A stretch of DNA of 64,000 nucleotides from Bacillus subtilis (GTDB lineage Bacteria; Bacillota; Bacilli; Bacillales; Bacillaceae_C): positions 43,284 through 107,283 of the forward strand of contig NZ_VTQV01000009.1 in NCBI RefSeq assembly GCF_008764245.1, given 5' to 3'. A program made the translations under genes and the position numbers. Shown here piece after piece: positions 9,527 through 18,537 of this stretch. A model generated the notes under the pieces. That model searched no databases and was not told the origin of the DNA. It worked only from the letters and a program-made list of their open reading frames with translations. Every line of letters starts with the position of its first letter. Position 1 is the first letter of the stretch.

Positions 9527-10861
9527 CTATTTATTCATCGCCTCTTTAATCGTAATTTCTGATTCTTCCTTCAGTACCCGTAGAAATTCGTTTGTGTCCA
9601 TATTTCCTTCTGCTAATTTTTCTAAGCTTCCGGCAAGATCCACATAATCATCCCACTTGCTAATTTGTTCAGGTGGCATCGCCCCCTCGTAACTCCAGAA
9701 AGCTTTCATATTCTTTCCCTCATAGATCGGATAGTTTTCATGCTCTTCACTAAATTCACTATTCGGATTTTTTAATGGATCCAAACTATCTACTCTAGAA
9801 ATAGCCCACATGACTTGGAAGCCGGCATCTTGATTCTCACTATATTTATTGAGTACATATGGATGCGCCCATTTACGAGGACCCACCCCTCCCTCTTCCC
9901 ATACTGGAATTGGGGCGACATCGATCATTTTCGCTTCCTCCGGCTCCCCTCCTAATCCCCATCTAAAATATCCTGGCCACGAGATTGCCATTGCTGCAGT
10001 TTTTTCCCCGAATTTATCCGTTTCCCTTGCCTCTTTAGCAGGATCATACAGCCCTGGAATACTATAAATCTGCTTCATATAATCCAAATATTGTTTCGCT
10101 TCAGGAGATTCATCCAAGATCACTTCCCCCGTTTCCGGATCCGTCCAATTCATTTCGAATTCTTTTAACGGAACCGTCGCTTCAAATGATGTCAGACCTT
10201 CCCCCATTTCCAATCCGCGGTACTGAACACCATTTCTTTCACCAGTCATTTTCGCAGCAAGGTCACGAACTTCTGCCCATGTCATTGGTTTCTCCGGATC
10301 TGGATGGGACACCCCGAATAAATCAAAGATATCCTTATTAAAAAATAAACCCAGCGTGTCCACAAATGTCGGCATACCGATTAAGCGACCTTCCCCATCT
10401 GGATCCATTGCACGGTATGAGGCAATCACACTTTGATCAAATGCCTCTAAATCGACATCATATTTTTGTACAAACTCATCAACTGGTTCCAGCATGTCCA
10501 ACTCAACAAGCGGCTCAATCCCCCAATTGGCAAAAATAATATCCGGAACGATCCCCTTCGCATTCATTTCTTGAAGTGGCTCCAATTGGGCCTCCTCACA
10601 TACACATTCCAGTGTAATGTTTTTCGGAATTTCATCTTTGTATGGTTTCACGATATGTTCTTCAAATGCATCTTCCCCCCATGGGTACAATACTTTTACA
10701 GTGGTTGGCTCTCCCTCTTCATCCCAAACCTCTGTAATGATTTCTTCTTTTTCCTCCTTTTCTTTTTGTTGCTTTCCCGATTCGGTCGCACCACTGCAAG
10801 CAGAAAGTATCATACCTAGGCTAAAAATACACAATACAAAAAAACTGTAATTTCTCTTCAT
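9527..10861 (-). CDS. Solute-binding lipoprotein, MalE-like (no cognate permease nearby)
   Basis: Sugar-binding protein of 444 residues with a type II signal peptide (ILSAC-S) and a charged linker rich in Lys/Glu before the mature domain. Segments such as HPDPEKPMTWAEVRDLAA and WTDPETGEVIL relate it to the other orphan binding proteins. ATG 10861 is chosen because GGGGGAC lies 7 bp upstream; the ATG at 10891 has none. It lies between two fucosidase genes in one transcription unit, which suggests that its ligand is what those enzymes cleave. Confidence 0.9.
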   Translation of the reverse strand: MKRNYSFFVLCIFSLGMILSACSGATESGKQQKEKEEKEEIITEVWDEEGEPTTVKVLYPWGEDAFEEHIVKPYKDEIPKNITLECVCEEAQLEPLQEMNAKGIVPDIIFANWGIEPLVELDMLEPVDEFVQKYDVDLEAFDQSVIASYRAMDPDGEGRLIGMPTFVDTLGLFFNKDIFDLFGVSHPDPEKPMTWAEVRDLAAKMTGERNGVQYRGLEMGEGLTSFEATVPLKEFEMNWTDPETGEVILDESPEAKQYLDYMKQIYSIPGLYDPAKEARETDKFGEKTAAMAISWPGYFRWGLGGEPEEAKMIDVAPIPVWEEGGVGPRKWAHPYVLNKYSENQDAGFQVMWAISRVDSLDPLKNPNSEFSEEHENYPIYEGKNMKAFWSYEGAMPPEQISKWDDYVDLAGSLEKLAEGNMDTNEFLRVLKEESEITIKEAMNK

Positions 10862-10952
10862 CACTTGTCCCCCTTGATTTTTATGAAACACCTACAAGAT
10901 TTTGACGAATGAAATCTCATAGACTAAGGTGAATCAGGTTTGAATTGATGTG

Positions 10953-10977
10953 GAAAAGAGGGATTTACCCTCTTTTC
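10953..10977 (-). terminator. Stem-loop after fucosidase gene
   Basis: GAAAAGAGGG (10953-10962) pairs with CCCTCTTTTC (10968-10977) around a 5-nt loop. It starts two bases after the fucosidase stop at 10979 and ends in a short T run on the minus strand. It may limit read-through into the next binding protein gene. Confidence 0.65.
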
Positions 10978-10978
10978 T

Positions 10979-12304
10979 TTAGTTCTCTTCCTTCAAAAAT
11001 ATCTCAACAACTGGAATCACGCTTTCAGGTTTTTGAATAGGTAAATCCAACGTTACGGATCCCGGTGTAATTCTAGTTGACATATGAGTTAATTCTTCAT
11101 TCGGATCATGTTCTTTATATTGAACCTCTGACGCATCATGGAGCAATTGGGCATACTCTATTTTTCCAGCTAGACCCTCTAAATGAATATGTCTAAATGG
11201 CCAGGAAAAAATATGCAGATATAAACGGTTGCCTTTTTGCGTATAACGACAATCAACAGGAGCAGTGAATTCACTCGCATTTGCCCCATAGATGGAGCGC
11301 GAATTCACTCGCATCCACTCCCCTATTTCATTCAAAGTGTCAATGGATCTCTGTTCAAATTCTCCACGCCCATTGGGCCCTACATTCAGTAAAAGGTTTC
11401 CGCCTTTTGAAACACTATCAATTAGCATTTTTATCAGCATTTCTGGTGACTTCCAATCCAAATTATCGCGATCATATCCCCAGCTACCATTGAGCGTTTG
11501 GCAAGCTTCCCATATGATCGGCTCCCCATCCTCTACTAGTGCCTCGTTTGGTTGATATTGTTCCGGTGTTTTCACCCCACGTCCTAAATCAAGTCGATCA
11601 TTAAGGATAATATCCGGCTGCAACTCGAAAATCATTTTTTCTAATTCCTCTGATTTCCAATCATCCGCTCCTTTCCCCTTAGACCAGCCCCAATCGGCAT
11701 TCGGATAAGAAAAATCAAACCAAAGATAATCAATTTTTCCATAATTGGTTAATAATTCTCGTACTTGGCCATGTAAAAATTCAACGTAATTTTCCGTTTT
11801 ACGATTAGAAGCTTCTTGTTTAAAATCATCATCATCACGCTGTGGATGCAATCCATCAATTGGGAACTCTGGATGATGCCAATCAATGAGAGAATGATAG
11901 AAACCTACTTTTAATCCCTCTTCCCTGAAAGCATTCACCATCTCTAATAATAAATCGCGCTTGGCTAGTGTATTTGTCACCTTATAGTTTGTTAGCTTAG
12001 AATCCCACAGGGCAAAACCTTCATGATGTTTCGTTGTAATCACAAAGTATTTCATGCCAGCATTTTTAGCCACACGAGCCCATTTTTTCGGATCATATAA
12101 ATCAGGGTCGAAAAATTTAAAATATTTATTATATCTATCTGGATGTATTTTTTCTCGATTCATTACCCATTCATGACGTGCGGCGTTGGAATACAACCCC
12201 CAATGGATAAATAATCCAAAACGGTCATGAATGAACCATTCTGGGTTTCCGTAATGAGTTGGCCAATTCTTGTATTTAGAAGTAGGAATATTTAGTGTAC
12301 TCAT
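10979..12304 (-). CDS. Alpha-L-fucosidase, GH29 (cytoplasmic, paralogue of 920-2236)
   Basis: Exo-fucosidase of 441 residues with the same motifs as the enzyme at 920-2236: FIHWG, KHHEGFALWD, DWHHPEFP and the nucleophile in LWFDFSYP (about Asp197). The two differ at scattered positions and mainly in the first 15 and last 20 residues, so this is a recent duplication under selection. ATG 12304 is preferred because GAGGGAG precedes it; a longer reading to 12367 adds a basic stretch with no ribosome site. No signal peptide. It heads the run fucosidase, binding protein, fucosidase, binding protein down to 6350. Confidence 0.95.
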   Translation of the reverse strand: MSTLNIPTSKYKNWPTHYGNPEWFIHDRFGLFIHWGLYSNAARHEWVMNREKIHPDRYNKYFKFFDPDLYDPKKWARVAKNAGMKYFVITTKHHEGFALWDSKLTNYKVTNTLAKRDLLLEMVNAFREEGLKVGFYHSLIDWHHPEFPIDGLHPQRDDDDFKQEASNRKTENYVEFLHGQVRELLTNYGKIDYLWFDFSYPNADWGWSKGKGADDWKSEELEKMIFELQPDIILNDRLDLGRGVKTPEQYQPNEALVEDGEPIIWEACQTLNGSWGYDRDNLDWKSPEMLIKMLIDSVSKGGNLLLNVGPNGRGEFEQRSIDTLNEIGEWMRVNSRSIYGANASEFTAPVDCRYTQKGNRLYLHIFSWPFRHIHLEGLAGKIEYAQLLHDASEVQYKEHDPNEELTHMSTRITPGSVTLDLPIQKPESVIPVVEIFLKEEN

Positions 12305-12828
12305 AATCTTATCTCCCTCGCATTCTTTTAATCTTATTAATTTTTGGATACGTTTATAATTAAGCAACTTTTTTATACGTATAGCTGGTCGTGTCGAAGA
12401 ATAGACAGGCTTGTTCGTTGTCCGATAATATCACACACCATCCTTCATTCTAGTCACCTCCCTCTATTATGACTGGGTAAACCTAGAAAGGTACAATTCC
12501 TAATATCTATGATCGGAAGTCAGATTACACCACAGTCTTCATGAACTGTTCACGTTGTCATTACCAATTAGTGGTTCATATAACCTGCACAGCGGTTCGC
12601 ATGTGTAATTATGTCAGCCTATTTTTTAGTGATCTTCATATTGATAGGTGATTTTCAAATCCCCCAAAGGTTTGATCTGCTACACGAAAGCAACCATCTA
12701 CAATCCCTCTCTTTTTGTGGCAATATTTTTCTTGGATTTTTTCAACATTAGTGAGGATTTTATATGTTTTTTACCTTAAAGCAATGCGTTATTGAAATTT
12801 CGATGGTTAGTAAAAGTAATTAAGGTAA

Positions 12829-12842
12829 TGGTATCGCTTACA
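12829..12842 (-). promoter_or_regulatory. cre box (CcpA)
   Basis: Minus-strand TGTAAGCGATACCA fits TGWAAGCGNTWNCA completely. It lies just past the end of the epimerase gene and upstream of the fucosidase at 12304, so it probably marks a promoter region for the 12304-6350 run. Confidence 0.65.
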
Positions 12843-12851
12843 GTTGAGTTT

Positions 12852-12878
12852 TAAGATTATCGGATGACATACATCACC
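12852..12878 (-). terminator. Hairpin after epimerase gene
   Basis: On the minus strand ATCGGGTGA pairs with TCATCCGAT (one G-T pair) around a 6-nt loop, about 15 bp after the stop at 12893. The following bases are only moderately T-rich. The stem resembles the hairpin at 5968-6008. Confidence 0.5.
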
Positions 12879-12892
12879 CGATATATCCTCCT

Positions 12893-13765
12893 TTAAACCT
12901 CTTCCCAAAAACGTCTTAAATTCTCCATACCTATTTTCGAAGCTTCTCGGCATTCTTCCATACCTTCAAATTCAAGAGTAATGTTGCCGTCATATCCAGA
13001 ATCCTTGATGAGTTTGACAATTTTGCGGATGTCAATATCGCCTTGACCAACTATGGAACCCCTTAGATAATTCCCATTAGCTGATGTAAACCATTTACCG
13101 CCACCCGGATTCTCATCAAATGGACGGATATAAAAGTCTTTAAAGTGAACTAGAGAGGCAAATGGTAGATTTTTCTTCACTCCGACAATAGGATCTTCAT
13201 CGACGCAAAGGAAATTACCAACATCAACTGTTGTTTTAAAATTCGGTCGATCTACCTCTAGTACGACTCTTTGCACACGGTCGCTATGTTGTACGCATTG
13301 TCCATGATTCTCAATGGTCGTCGTGATGCCATATTGTGCTGCATAATCTGCAATTTGCCGACTGCCTTCTACCATGAGATGTAGATTTTTCTCAAACCAT
13401 TCAATCGTAATCTTTTCAGGTGGTAGAGTAAAAGCCGTTACATCATGCCGCATATGCTTGATCCCCATTCGATGCAGCAGGTCAACATGTTCCTTAATTC
13501 TTGCTACTTCTTTATCAAACTCTTCCTGTGTTTCTTGCACAAAATTGGCTGGCATCGAATAGTTGGATAATTCAATGCCCACTTCTTTTGCTTTATCTCG
13601 AACGGCATCCGCTAACTCAAGATTATCAACTAAGGTAAAACCATAAGGAACGATCTCCATATGCTCGCCACCATTATCTGCAATCCATTGGACGACATCT
13701 AATACAGTCATTTCTCCTTTATTAATCGCGCCCAACAAACTATATGTACTTAAACCTATCTTCAT
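12893..13765 (-). CDS. Sugar phosphate isomerase/epimerase-like TIM-barrel protein
   Basis: Protein of 290 residues of the AP-endonuclease-2 TIM-barrel family (xylose-isomerase-like). The visible metal and substrate segments are TTIENHGQ, TTVDVGNF, SLVHFKDF and ITLEFEGME, where Glu/Asp/His residues normally hold a divalent metal. It should interconvert a ketose or related sugar; the substrate is not evident. ATG 13765 fits an AAAGGATTG ribosome site better than the ATG at 13783. It follows a fucosidase gene by 24 bp and is the last gene of the operon whose promoter carries operator site 2, so a role in processing released sugar is likely. Confidence 0.85.
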   Translation of the reverse strand: MKIGLSTYSLLGAINKGEMTVLDVVQWIADNGGEHMEIVPYGFTLVDNLELADAVRDKAKEVGIELSNYSMPANFVQETQEEFDKEVARIKEHVDLLHRMGIKHMRHDVTAFTLPPEKITIEWFEKNLHLMVEGSRQIADYAAQYGITTTIENHGQCVQHSDRVQRVVLEVDRPNFKTTVDVGNFLCVDEDPIVGVKKNLPFASLVHFKDFYIRPFDENPGGGKWFTSANGNYLRGSIVGQGDIDIRKIVKLIKDSGYDGNITLEFEGMEECREASKIGMENLRRFWEEV

Positions 13766-13789
13766 ATTGAACAATCCTTTCAATTCCTT

Positions 13790-15064
13790 TTATTCGTATA
13801 ATTCCAGCTCAATCACGGTATCATTGTCATCTGGCAAACGTGCGCCCGACAAAGTAATAAAAGCCCCGGATTCATCGGAATAGCGCTCCGCCATCCATGG
13901 TGTGCTGACATGTAACTCTGATCCATCCGCTAGCAATCTCGCTTTTTTTATTCTATCTTTTAGACCTGCGAAGTAAATCGGACCAATCCCTCGATCATAA
14001 ACGTGGGCATATAATGTATTGCCTTTTTGCGTATAGCGCCCCCATTCTGGCTTTGGCAAATCAGCTGCTTTACATCCATAGATGCTTGCACCGTTTCGAT
14101 CCATCCACTGCCCAACTTCTGCTAAAATATCAATGGACTCTGTTGGAATGATCCCTTTCGCATCTGGACCAACATTTAAAAGTAAATTCCCATTTTTACT
14201 GACACATTCCACAAGTGTGCGAATCACTTGTTTCGCTGATTTATAGTTTTTATCTTTTGCATGATAGCCCCAATGATCATTTAACGTAATGCAAGCTTCC
14301 CAAGGAACCTGCTCACCTGCTTCATTTAATATGCCTTGAGGAGGAATGATTTGTTCTGGTGAGTAGAAATCACCAGCGTACACCTCAGGATTAGCTGACA
14401 TAATGTTGCCACCAAGTCTGTTATCAATGATAATTTCAGGTTGCAATCCCCTAATCATGTTGATTAATTTTGTTGCCTTCCATTTTTCTCCTGTCATATC
14501 ATCATATGAAAAGTCAAACCACATCACATCGATTTTCCCGTAGTTGGTAAGCAATTCTTTTACTTGCCCATGCATATACTCAAGATAGCGATCAAAATCA
14601 ACGGTTTTATTTTTAAAATCCTCATGATCTCTCATTGGATGCTGGCGATCACCGTAGGCTGGATAGTCCTCATGGTACCAATCAATGATAGAGTAATAAA
14701 ATCCTATTTTTAAACCTTCTTCTCGAAAAGCCTCTACATATTCTCGCACTAAATCCCTTTTGGCCGGCGTGTTAGTGGATTTATAATCGGTCAATTGACT
14801 ATCAAACAAGCAAAATCCATCATGATGCTTCGTTGTTAAAACAGCATATTTCTGCCCTGCTGCCTTTGCCAATTTTGCCCATTCCTTTGGGTTGTAATGC
14901 GTAGGATTGAATTCTTCAAAATACGGTTGATATTCTTGGTTACTTATTTTTTCAAAACTGCGCACCCATTCACCTCTAGCTGGAATCGTATACAATCCCC
15001 AATGGATAAATAGGCCAAAACGGTCTTCTAAAAACCACTCAGTCCGCTCACTACGATCCTTCAA
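13790..15064 (-). CDS. Alpha-L-fucosidase, GH29 (cytoplasmic)
   Basis: Third GH29 subtype of the locus, 424 residues from TTG 15064 (GAGGTG six bases upstream), or 430 from TTG 15082. Motifs: FIHWGLY, TKHHDGFCLFD, IIDWYH and the nucleophile in MWFDFSY (Asp190 of the longer form). It has no signal peptide and no C-terminal module. It is related to, but clearly distinct from, the near-twin pair at 920 and 10979. It is the first gene after operator site 2 (15125-15135), with only about 60 bp of leader, so it should be directly controlled by the LacI regulator. Confidence 0.95.
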   Translation of the reverse strand: MKDRSERTEWFLEDRFGLFIHWGLYTIPARGEWVRSFEKISNQEYQPYFEEFNPTHYNPKEWAKLAKAAGQKYAVLTTKHHDGFCLFDSQLTDYKSTNTPAKRDLVREYVEAFREEGLKIGFYYSIIDWYHEDYPAYGDRQHPMRDHEDFKNKTVDFDRYLEYMHGQVKELLTNYGKIDVMWFDFSYDDMTGEKWKATKLINMIRGLQPEIIIDNRLGGNIMSANPEVYAGDFYSPEQIIPPQGILNEAGEQVPWEACITLNDHWGYHAKDKNYKSAKQVIRTLVECVSKNGNLLLNVGPDAKGIIPTESIDILAEVGQWMDRNGASIYGCKAADLPKPEWGRYTQKGNTLYAHVYDRGIGPIYFAGLKDRIKKARLLADGSELHVSTPWMAERYSDESGAFITLSGARLPDDNDTVIELELYE

Positions 15065-15124
15065 TCCAGACACCTCTTTCAATTTTGACGGAGTAAACTC
15101 AGGAAAAGGGTTATAATTGAATAT

Positions 15125-15168
15125 GTTACCGGTAATCCTACCGTACCACCATGTAAAAGCGCTGTCAA
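15125..15168 (-). promoter_or_regulatory. Promoter with LacI-type operator (site 2)
   Basis: Minus strand: -35 TTGACA (15163-15168), 17-bp spacer, -10 TACGGT (15140-15145), 4 bp, operator TTACCGGTAAC (15125-15135). A weak cre-like sequence with AAGCGCT core (15154-15167) overlaps the -35 and spacer. Geometry is identical to sites 1 and 3. Confidence 0.82.
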
Positions 15169-15468
15169 CTCATTTTTAAAAAATCTATTGATTCGCTTTC
15201 TTGAGATCCCACAAATTCCCTAAAATTCAACATATTGAACCCGATTACTTATTACCTCTGCTGTTGCTCGTGTATTACGAATTAGAGCAATGATGTTTTT
15301 TCCTACCAATTTTCATTATGAGTACCATATACATCTGACCCTAGTAGCAGCTGGCATACCGATACGAAAGAAATTGACTTGATACACTTTAGATGTTCCC
15401 GCCAAAATAGTCATAATATCAATATTCTCTAAGTGATAACCGTGAAAAAATATTAGTACAAATAAAAC

Positions 15469-15502
15469 AAAAAGTGACACCCATGCTTTGATGCCACTTT
15501 TT
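15469..15502 (-). terminator. Rho-independent terminator
   Basis: AAAAAGTG..CA pairs with TG.CACTTTTT; on the minus strand the stem is followed by TTTTTGTTTTATTTG. It ends the binding protein unit at 15551-16900. Confidence 0.8.
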
Positions 15503-15550
15503 AGTCCATTGTAAAACAGCATTTTTTATAAGCTACATTTACTTTTTCAT

Positions 15551-16900
15551 TTACTTTCTATTTTTATCTTCTTCTATTTTGGCTTCATACTTTTCTTGCA
15601 TTTCTCGAATAAATGTGTTGACGTCAATGCCTGATTCCGTATACTCTTTGACGAATTCCGTCGTCATTTCGCCAATAAAGTTCCCACCATATAACAGTAC
15701 GTCCGGACCAAATGGAGAATATTCAGCAGGTTCAGCGGGGGTTCCCGAATAAATACCTTCAATATTAAGTCCTTCTACTTTTTCACCGTCTTTATAGGCT
15801 AAATAAGAACGTATTTCTGCATCATCCAAGACAGGAGCTACTCCAACCTTGGCCATATTAATTTGCTGCTCCTTCGAATTGATAAACTCTAACAGTTTAA
15901 ATGCCGCTTCTTTATGTTCACTATGCGGACTAATTGCTAGTGTTAAGGGTAAATTGTTTGGAGCAACATTCGGCTTATCAGGCCAACTCGGGAAAGAGAC
16001 AACATCAAAATCTAATCCTTCAGTTCCAAGAAAAACCGGTATATTCGAAACTGTTCTTAAATTCATCGCAACATTTCTACCTTCCAACCCATCCTTATCC
16101 TCAGGGTTATCCGGGATATTCCCAGGAATATCGTAGATTTTTTTAATTAAATTAAAATACTGGGCATATTCGGGTTTTTGATCAAATAAAACTTCACCTG
16201 TTTCTGGATCTGTACCCGTCACCGAAAGTTGTAAGATCGCCTGTGAAAGACTATGGGTTTCAAGGCCATAATAGCGCGTTCCATCTCTTTCGCCAGTTAC
16301 TTTCGTTGCAAGCTCAATCACTTCATCCCAAGTCATTCCATCTGTTGGATAATTCACCCCAAATTTATCAAAAATTTCTTTGTTATAAAATAAACCAATT
16401 ACAACATCTTCCACTGGAATCCCTAATAAACGTCCTTCCCCTTCAGGATCACGTGAACGAATTGCTTCAATAGCACCCTCACGAAATTTCTTCAAATCCA
16501 TATTATTCTTTTCTACCAAATCATCGAGCGGGTATGCCATATCGAGCTCATTCATTTCCTCAAAGTCACCCAAAACGAGATAAACATCAGGTACAACTTT
16601 TTTCGAGAATAATTCTTCAAATGCCTCTGCATCTGTCCAACTCGAAATGGACTCTATTTTAATATTAGGATATTTAGCCTCAAACTCATTTTTAAACCGC
16701 TCCTCGACCTGCTCATCACTCCACGGGGCAACAAATGTCAGCGTGACCTCCTCATCCGCCTCATTTGCTTCCGCATTCGTATTCTCTTCAGAACCTTTTT
16801 CCCTATTTTCCTCTTGTCCACCTGTACTGTGGCTACAAGCTGCAAGTAACAACAACAGCATTATAGATAAAAAACTAATCCCTTTCTTAACTAGTTTCAT
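15551..16900 (-). CDS. Solute-binding lipoprotein, MalE-like (no cognate permease nearby)
   Basis: Sugar-binding protein of 449 residues with a lipoprotein signal (LLLAAC-S) and an acidic linker. The mature domain starts around residue 52 (VTLTFVAPWSDEQ) and has YPTDGMTWDEVIELA and TDPETGEVLFDQKPEY. Its first ~50 residues are almost the same as those of the neighbouring binding protein at 17019, while the mature domains differ strongly. ATG 16900 follows GGGGGAGCAGCT. A cre-like box (16925-16939) and a hairpin (16973-17004) precede it, so it may have partly separate expression from the gene upstream. Confidence 0.92.
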   Translation of the reverse strand: MKLVKKGISFLSIMLLLLLAACSHSTGGQEENREKGSEENTNAEANEADEEVTLTFVAPWSDEQVEERFKNEFEAKYPNIKIESISSWTDAEAFEELFSKKVVPDVYLVLGDFEEMNELDMAYPLDDLVEKNNMDLKKFREGAIEAIRSRDPEGEGRLLGIPVEDVVIGLFYNKEIFDKFGVNYPTDGMTWDEVIELATKVTGERDGTRYYGLETHSLSQAILQLSVTGTDPETGEVLFDQKPEYAQYFNLIKKIYDIPGNIPDNPEDKDGLEGRNVAMNLRTVSNIPVFLGTEGLDFDVVSFPSWPDKPNVAPNNLPLTLAISPHSEHKEAAFKLLEFINSKEQQINMAKVGVAPVLDDAEIRSYLAYKDGEKVEGLNIEGIYSGTPAEPAEYSPFGPDVLLYGGNFIGEMTTEFVKEYTESGIDVNTFIREMQEKYEAKIEEDKNRK

Positions 16901-16924
16901 AGCTGCTCCCCCTTATACAGTTTT

Positions 16925-16939
16925 TTAAAACGCTTACAA
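16925..16939 (-). promoter_or_regulatory. cre-like box
   Basis: Minus-strand TTGTAAGCGTTTTAA matches the 15-position cre consensus at 14 positions. It lies 25 bp before the binding protein start at 16900. Confidence 0.55.
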
Positions 16940-16972
16940 TACCCATAAAAAGTATAGACCTCTCTAGTGTGC

Positions 16973-17004
16973 CCGAGAACAATACCCTTGGATGATGTTC
17001 TCGG
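16973..17004 (-). terminator. Intercistronic hairpin
   Basis: CCGAGAACA (16973-16981) and TGTTCTCGG (16996-17004) form a perfect 9-bp stem 15 bp after the stop at 17019. The T run is absent, so it could be an mRNA-stabilising stem or weak terminator. Confidence 0.5.
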
Positions 17005-17018
17005 TACTGTTCCGGTCA

Positions 17019-18356
17019 TTACTCACTTTCTATCTGAGAGCGCACGTTTTTCTCAGCTTGATCTTGCAAAATCCGTAAAAATTCATTTAAATCTTTCCCA
17101 GAATTAACGTATTCAATTCCGGCCGTTGTGATAACTCCATCACCGTAGAGCGACTTTTTAGAAGGACCTACAGCATAGCTATGAAGAAATAAGGACTCAA
17201 GATTTTTATCCTTATATTCGGGCTTATCTTCTAAAAATACAGAATGTATCTCTGGGTTTTGCAGCGGTGAAGCTGTCCCTTCTTTGGATTTTATTGTTTG
17301 TACCTCTTCAGACAGCAAATAATCAAGAATCTTTAGGGCTTCCTTTTTATGTTCGCTTGTACGAGTAATGGCATGCCCCCTGCCACGTGGCTGTGGAGCA
17401 ATTCCCTCATACCCTTCCCATACAGGATACGTAACAATATCGATATGAGCTTGTTCTAACCAGCCAAAATTTGTTCCAATCGGTGTCATAGCAACGTTGC
17501 CTTTACCAAATTCTTCTCCCCAATTATGCAAAAGATCTCCAGGTTTTTCTGTAGGATAATTTCCGGGAATCGATGTTACCTCGCCTATCAACCCTAGATA
17601 TCTTTTATAGGCTTCAGATTCTGTGATTAGCACTTCATTCGTTTCAGGGTCGATTGACTCCTGGCTAAATTGAGTATAAGCATCATAAGGGGTATCTAAA
17701 TCAAGCCCGCGGTATTGAGTACCGTTTACCTCACGTGTCAATTCTTTTGCGAGTTCTGTTACCTCTTCCCATGTCATCCCATCTGTTGGGTACTCAACTC
17801 CTAAAATATCAAATACATCTTTGTTATAATGCAAAGAGTAAGAAGGACGTGTTATTGGAAGGACGACTAATCTCCCCTCTTGATCGGGGTCTTGATTTCG
17901 GGCAAATTCAACAAAGGAAGGTTCATAACGGTCTAAACCAAAGCCTGTTTCCCCGATTAACTCACTCATATCATAATCGAGTTCAAATCTTTTTAGGTGA
18001 CTCGTATGAGTAATCGCGCCCATCGTCACAATATCAGGTGTTTTGCCTTTTGCTATTAACTCTTCCAGCGTTTCAGGATGATCTGTACCTGCATCATATA
18101 CTTCAACCGAGATATGAGGAAACTTCTCCTCAATAAACCTCCCTACATCTTCCCGATATTGCTCTTCATTCCCTTGATAGGCCCAGATAAGTGTGATCTC
18201 TTCGTCTGAACCCTCCACATTCGCTTCCGCATTGGTATTCTCTTCGGAACCCTTTTCCCCATCTTCCTCTTGCCCACCTGTACTGCTACTACAGGCTGCA
18301 AGTAACAACAATAATAATATCGATAAAAAACAAATCCCTTTTTTAGCTAGTTTCAT
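17019..18356 (-). CDS. Solute-binding lipoprotein, MalE-like (no cognate permease nearby)
   Basis: Sugar-binding protein of 445 residues: lipobox LLLAAC-S, acidic linker, then a mature domain beginning EEITLIWAYQGNEEQ. Segments YPTDGMTWEEVTELA and DPETNEVLI tie it to the family. ATG 18356 is preferred (GGGGGACAGCT directly upstream). The leader and linker are nearly identical to the next gene down (15551-16900), but the ligand-binding parts are not. It is the first gene after operator site 3 and is divergent from the lacI gene, so it should be induced by the same sugar signal. Confidence 0.92.
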   Translation of the reverse strand: MKLAKKGICFLSILLLLLLAACSSSTGGQEEDGEKGSEENTNAEANVEGSDEEITLIWAYQGNEEQYREDVGRFIEEKFPHISVEVYDAGTDHPETLEELIAKGKTPDIVTMGAITHTSHLKRFELDYDMSELIGETGFGLDRYEPSFVEFARNQDPDQEGRLVVLPITRPSYSLHYNKDVFDILGVEYPTDGMTWEEVTELAKELTREVNGTQYRGLDLDTPYDAYTQFSQESIDPETNEVLITESEAYKRYLGLIGEVTSIPGNYPTEKPGDLLHNWGEEFGKGNVAMTPIGTNFGWLEQAHIDIVTYPVWEGYEGIAPQPRGRGHAITRTSEHKKEALKILDYLLSEEVQTIKSKEGTASPLQNPEIHSVFLEDKPEYKDKNLESLFLHSYAVGPSKKSLYGDGVITTAGIEYVNSGKDLNEFLRILQDQAEKNVRSQIESE

Positions 18357-18378
18357 AGCTGTCCCCCCATACATTCTA

Positions 18379-18393
18379 ATAAAGCGTTTACAT
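18379..18393 (-). promoter_or_regulatory. cre-like box
   Basis: Minus-strand ATGTAAACGCTTTAT matches the cre consensus at 14 of 15 positions, 23 bp upstream of the start at 18356. Confidence 0.55.
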
Positions 18394-18537
18394 TTTTTTT
18401 AAAAAAACTAAATGATAATCGATTATCAAATTTAATCATCCCAACTGCAAAGCTTTCTACAGGGTCCGATTCTAATCGTTCTTTTCAATTCGTATCTTCC
18501 AATTTCGTAACGTAAGACGTAAAAGATTATTATAAGG

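Larger units (their letters stand above)
12305..12892. other. Gene-free stretch with mini-ORF, cre box and hairpin
   Basis: No protein-coding gene was recognised. On the minus strand a very strong GGGAGGTGACTAGA (12452-12465) precedes a 5-codon ORF (ATG 12448 to TGA 12431), possibly the stump of a lost gene. A cre box lies at 12829-12842 and a hairpin at about 12852-12878. The rest shows no clear structure. Confidence 0.5.
15083..15550. other. Intergenic stretch: promoter, operator and terminator, no gene
   Basis: Contains operator site 2 with its promoter (15125-15168) and the terminator of the upstream binding protein gene (15469-15502). A 68-codon minus-strand reading frame (15316-15522) runs through the terminator and matches nothing I recognise, so I do not call it. 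Confidence 0.6.

Noticed and set aside
15316..15522. 68-codon minus-strand frame
   Set aside because: It runs through a clear terminator hairpin and has no supporting ribosome site.
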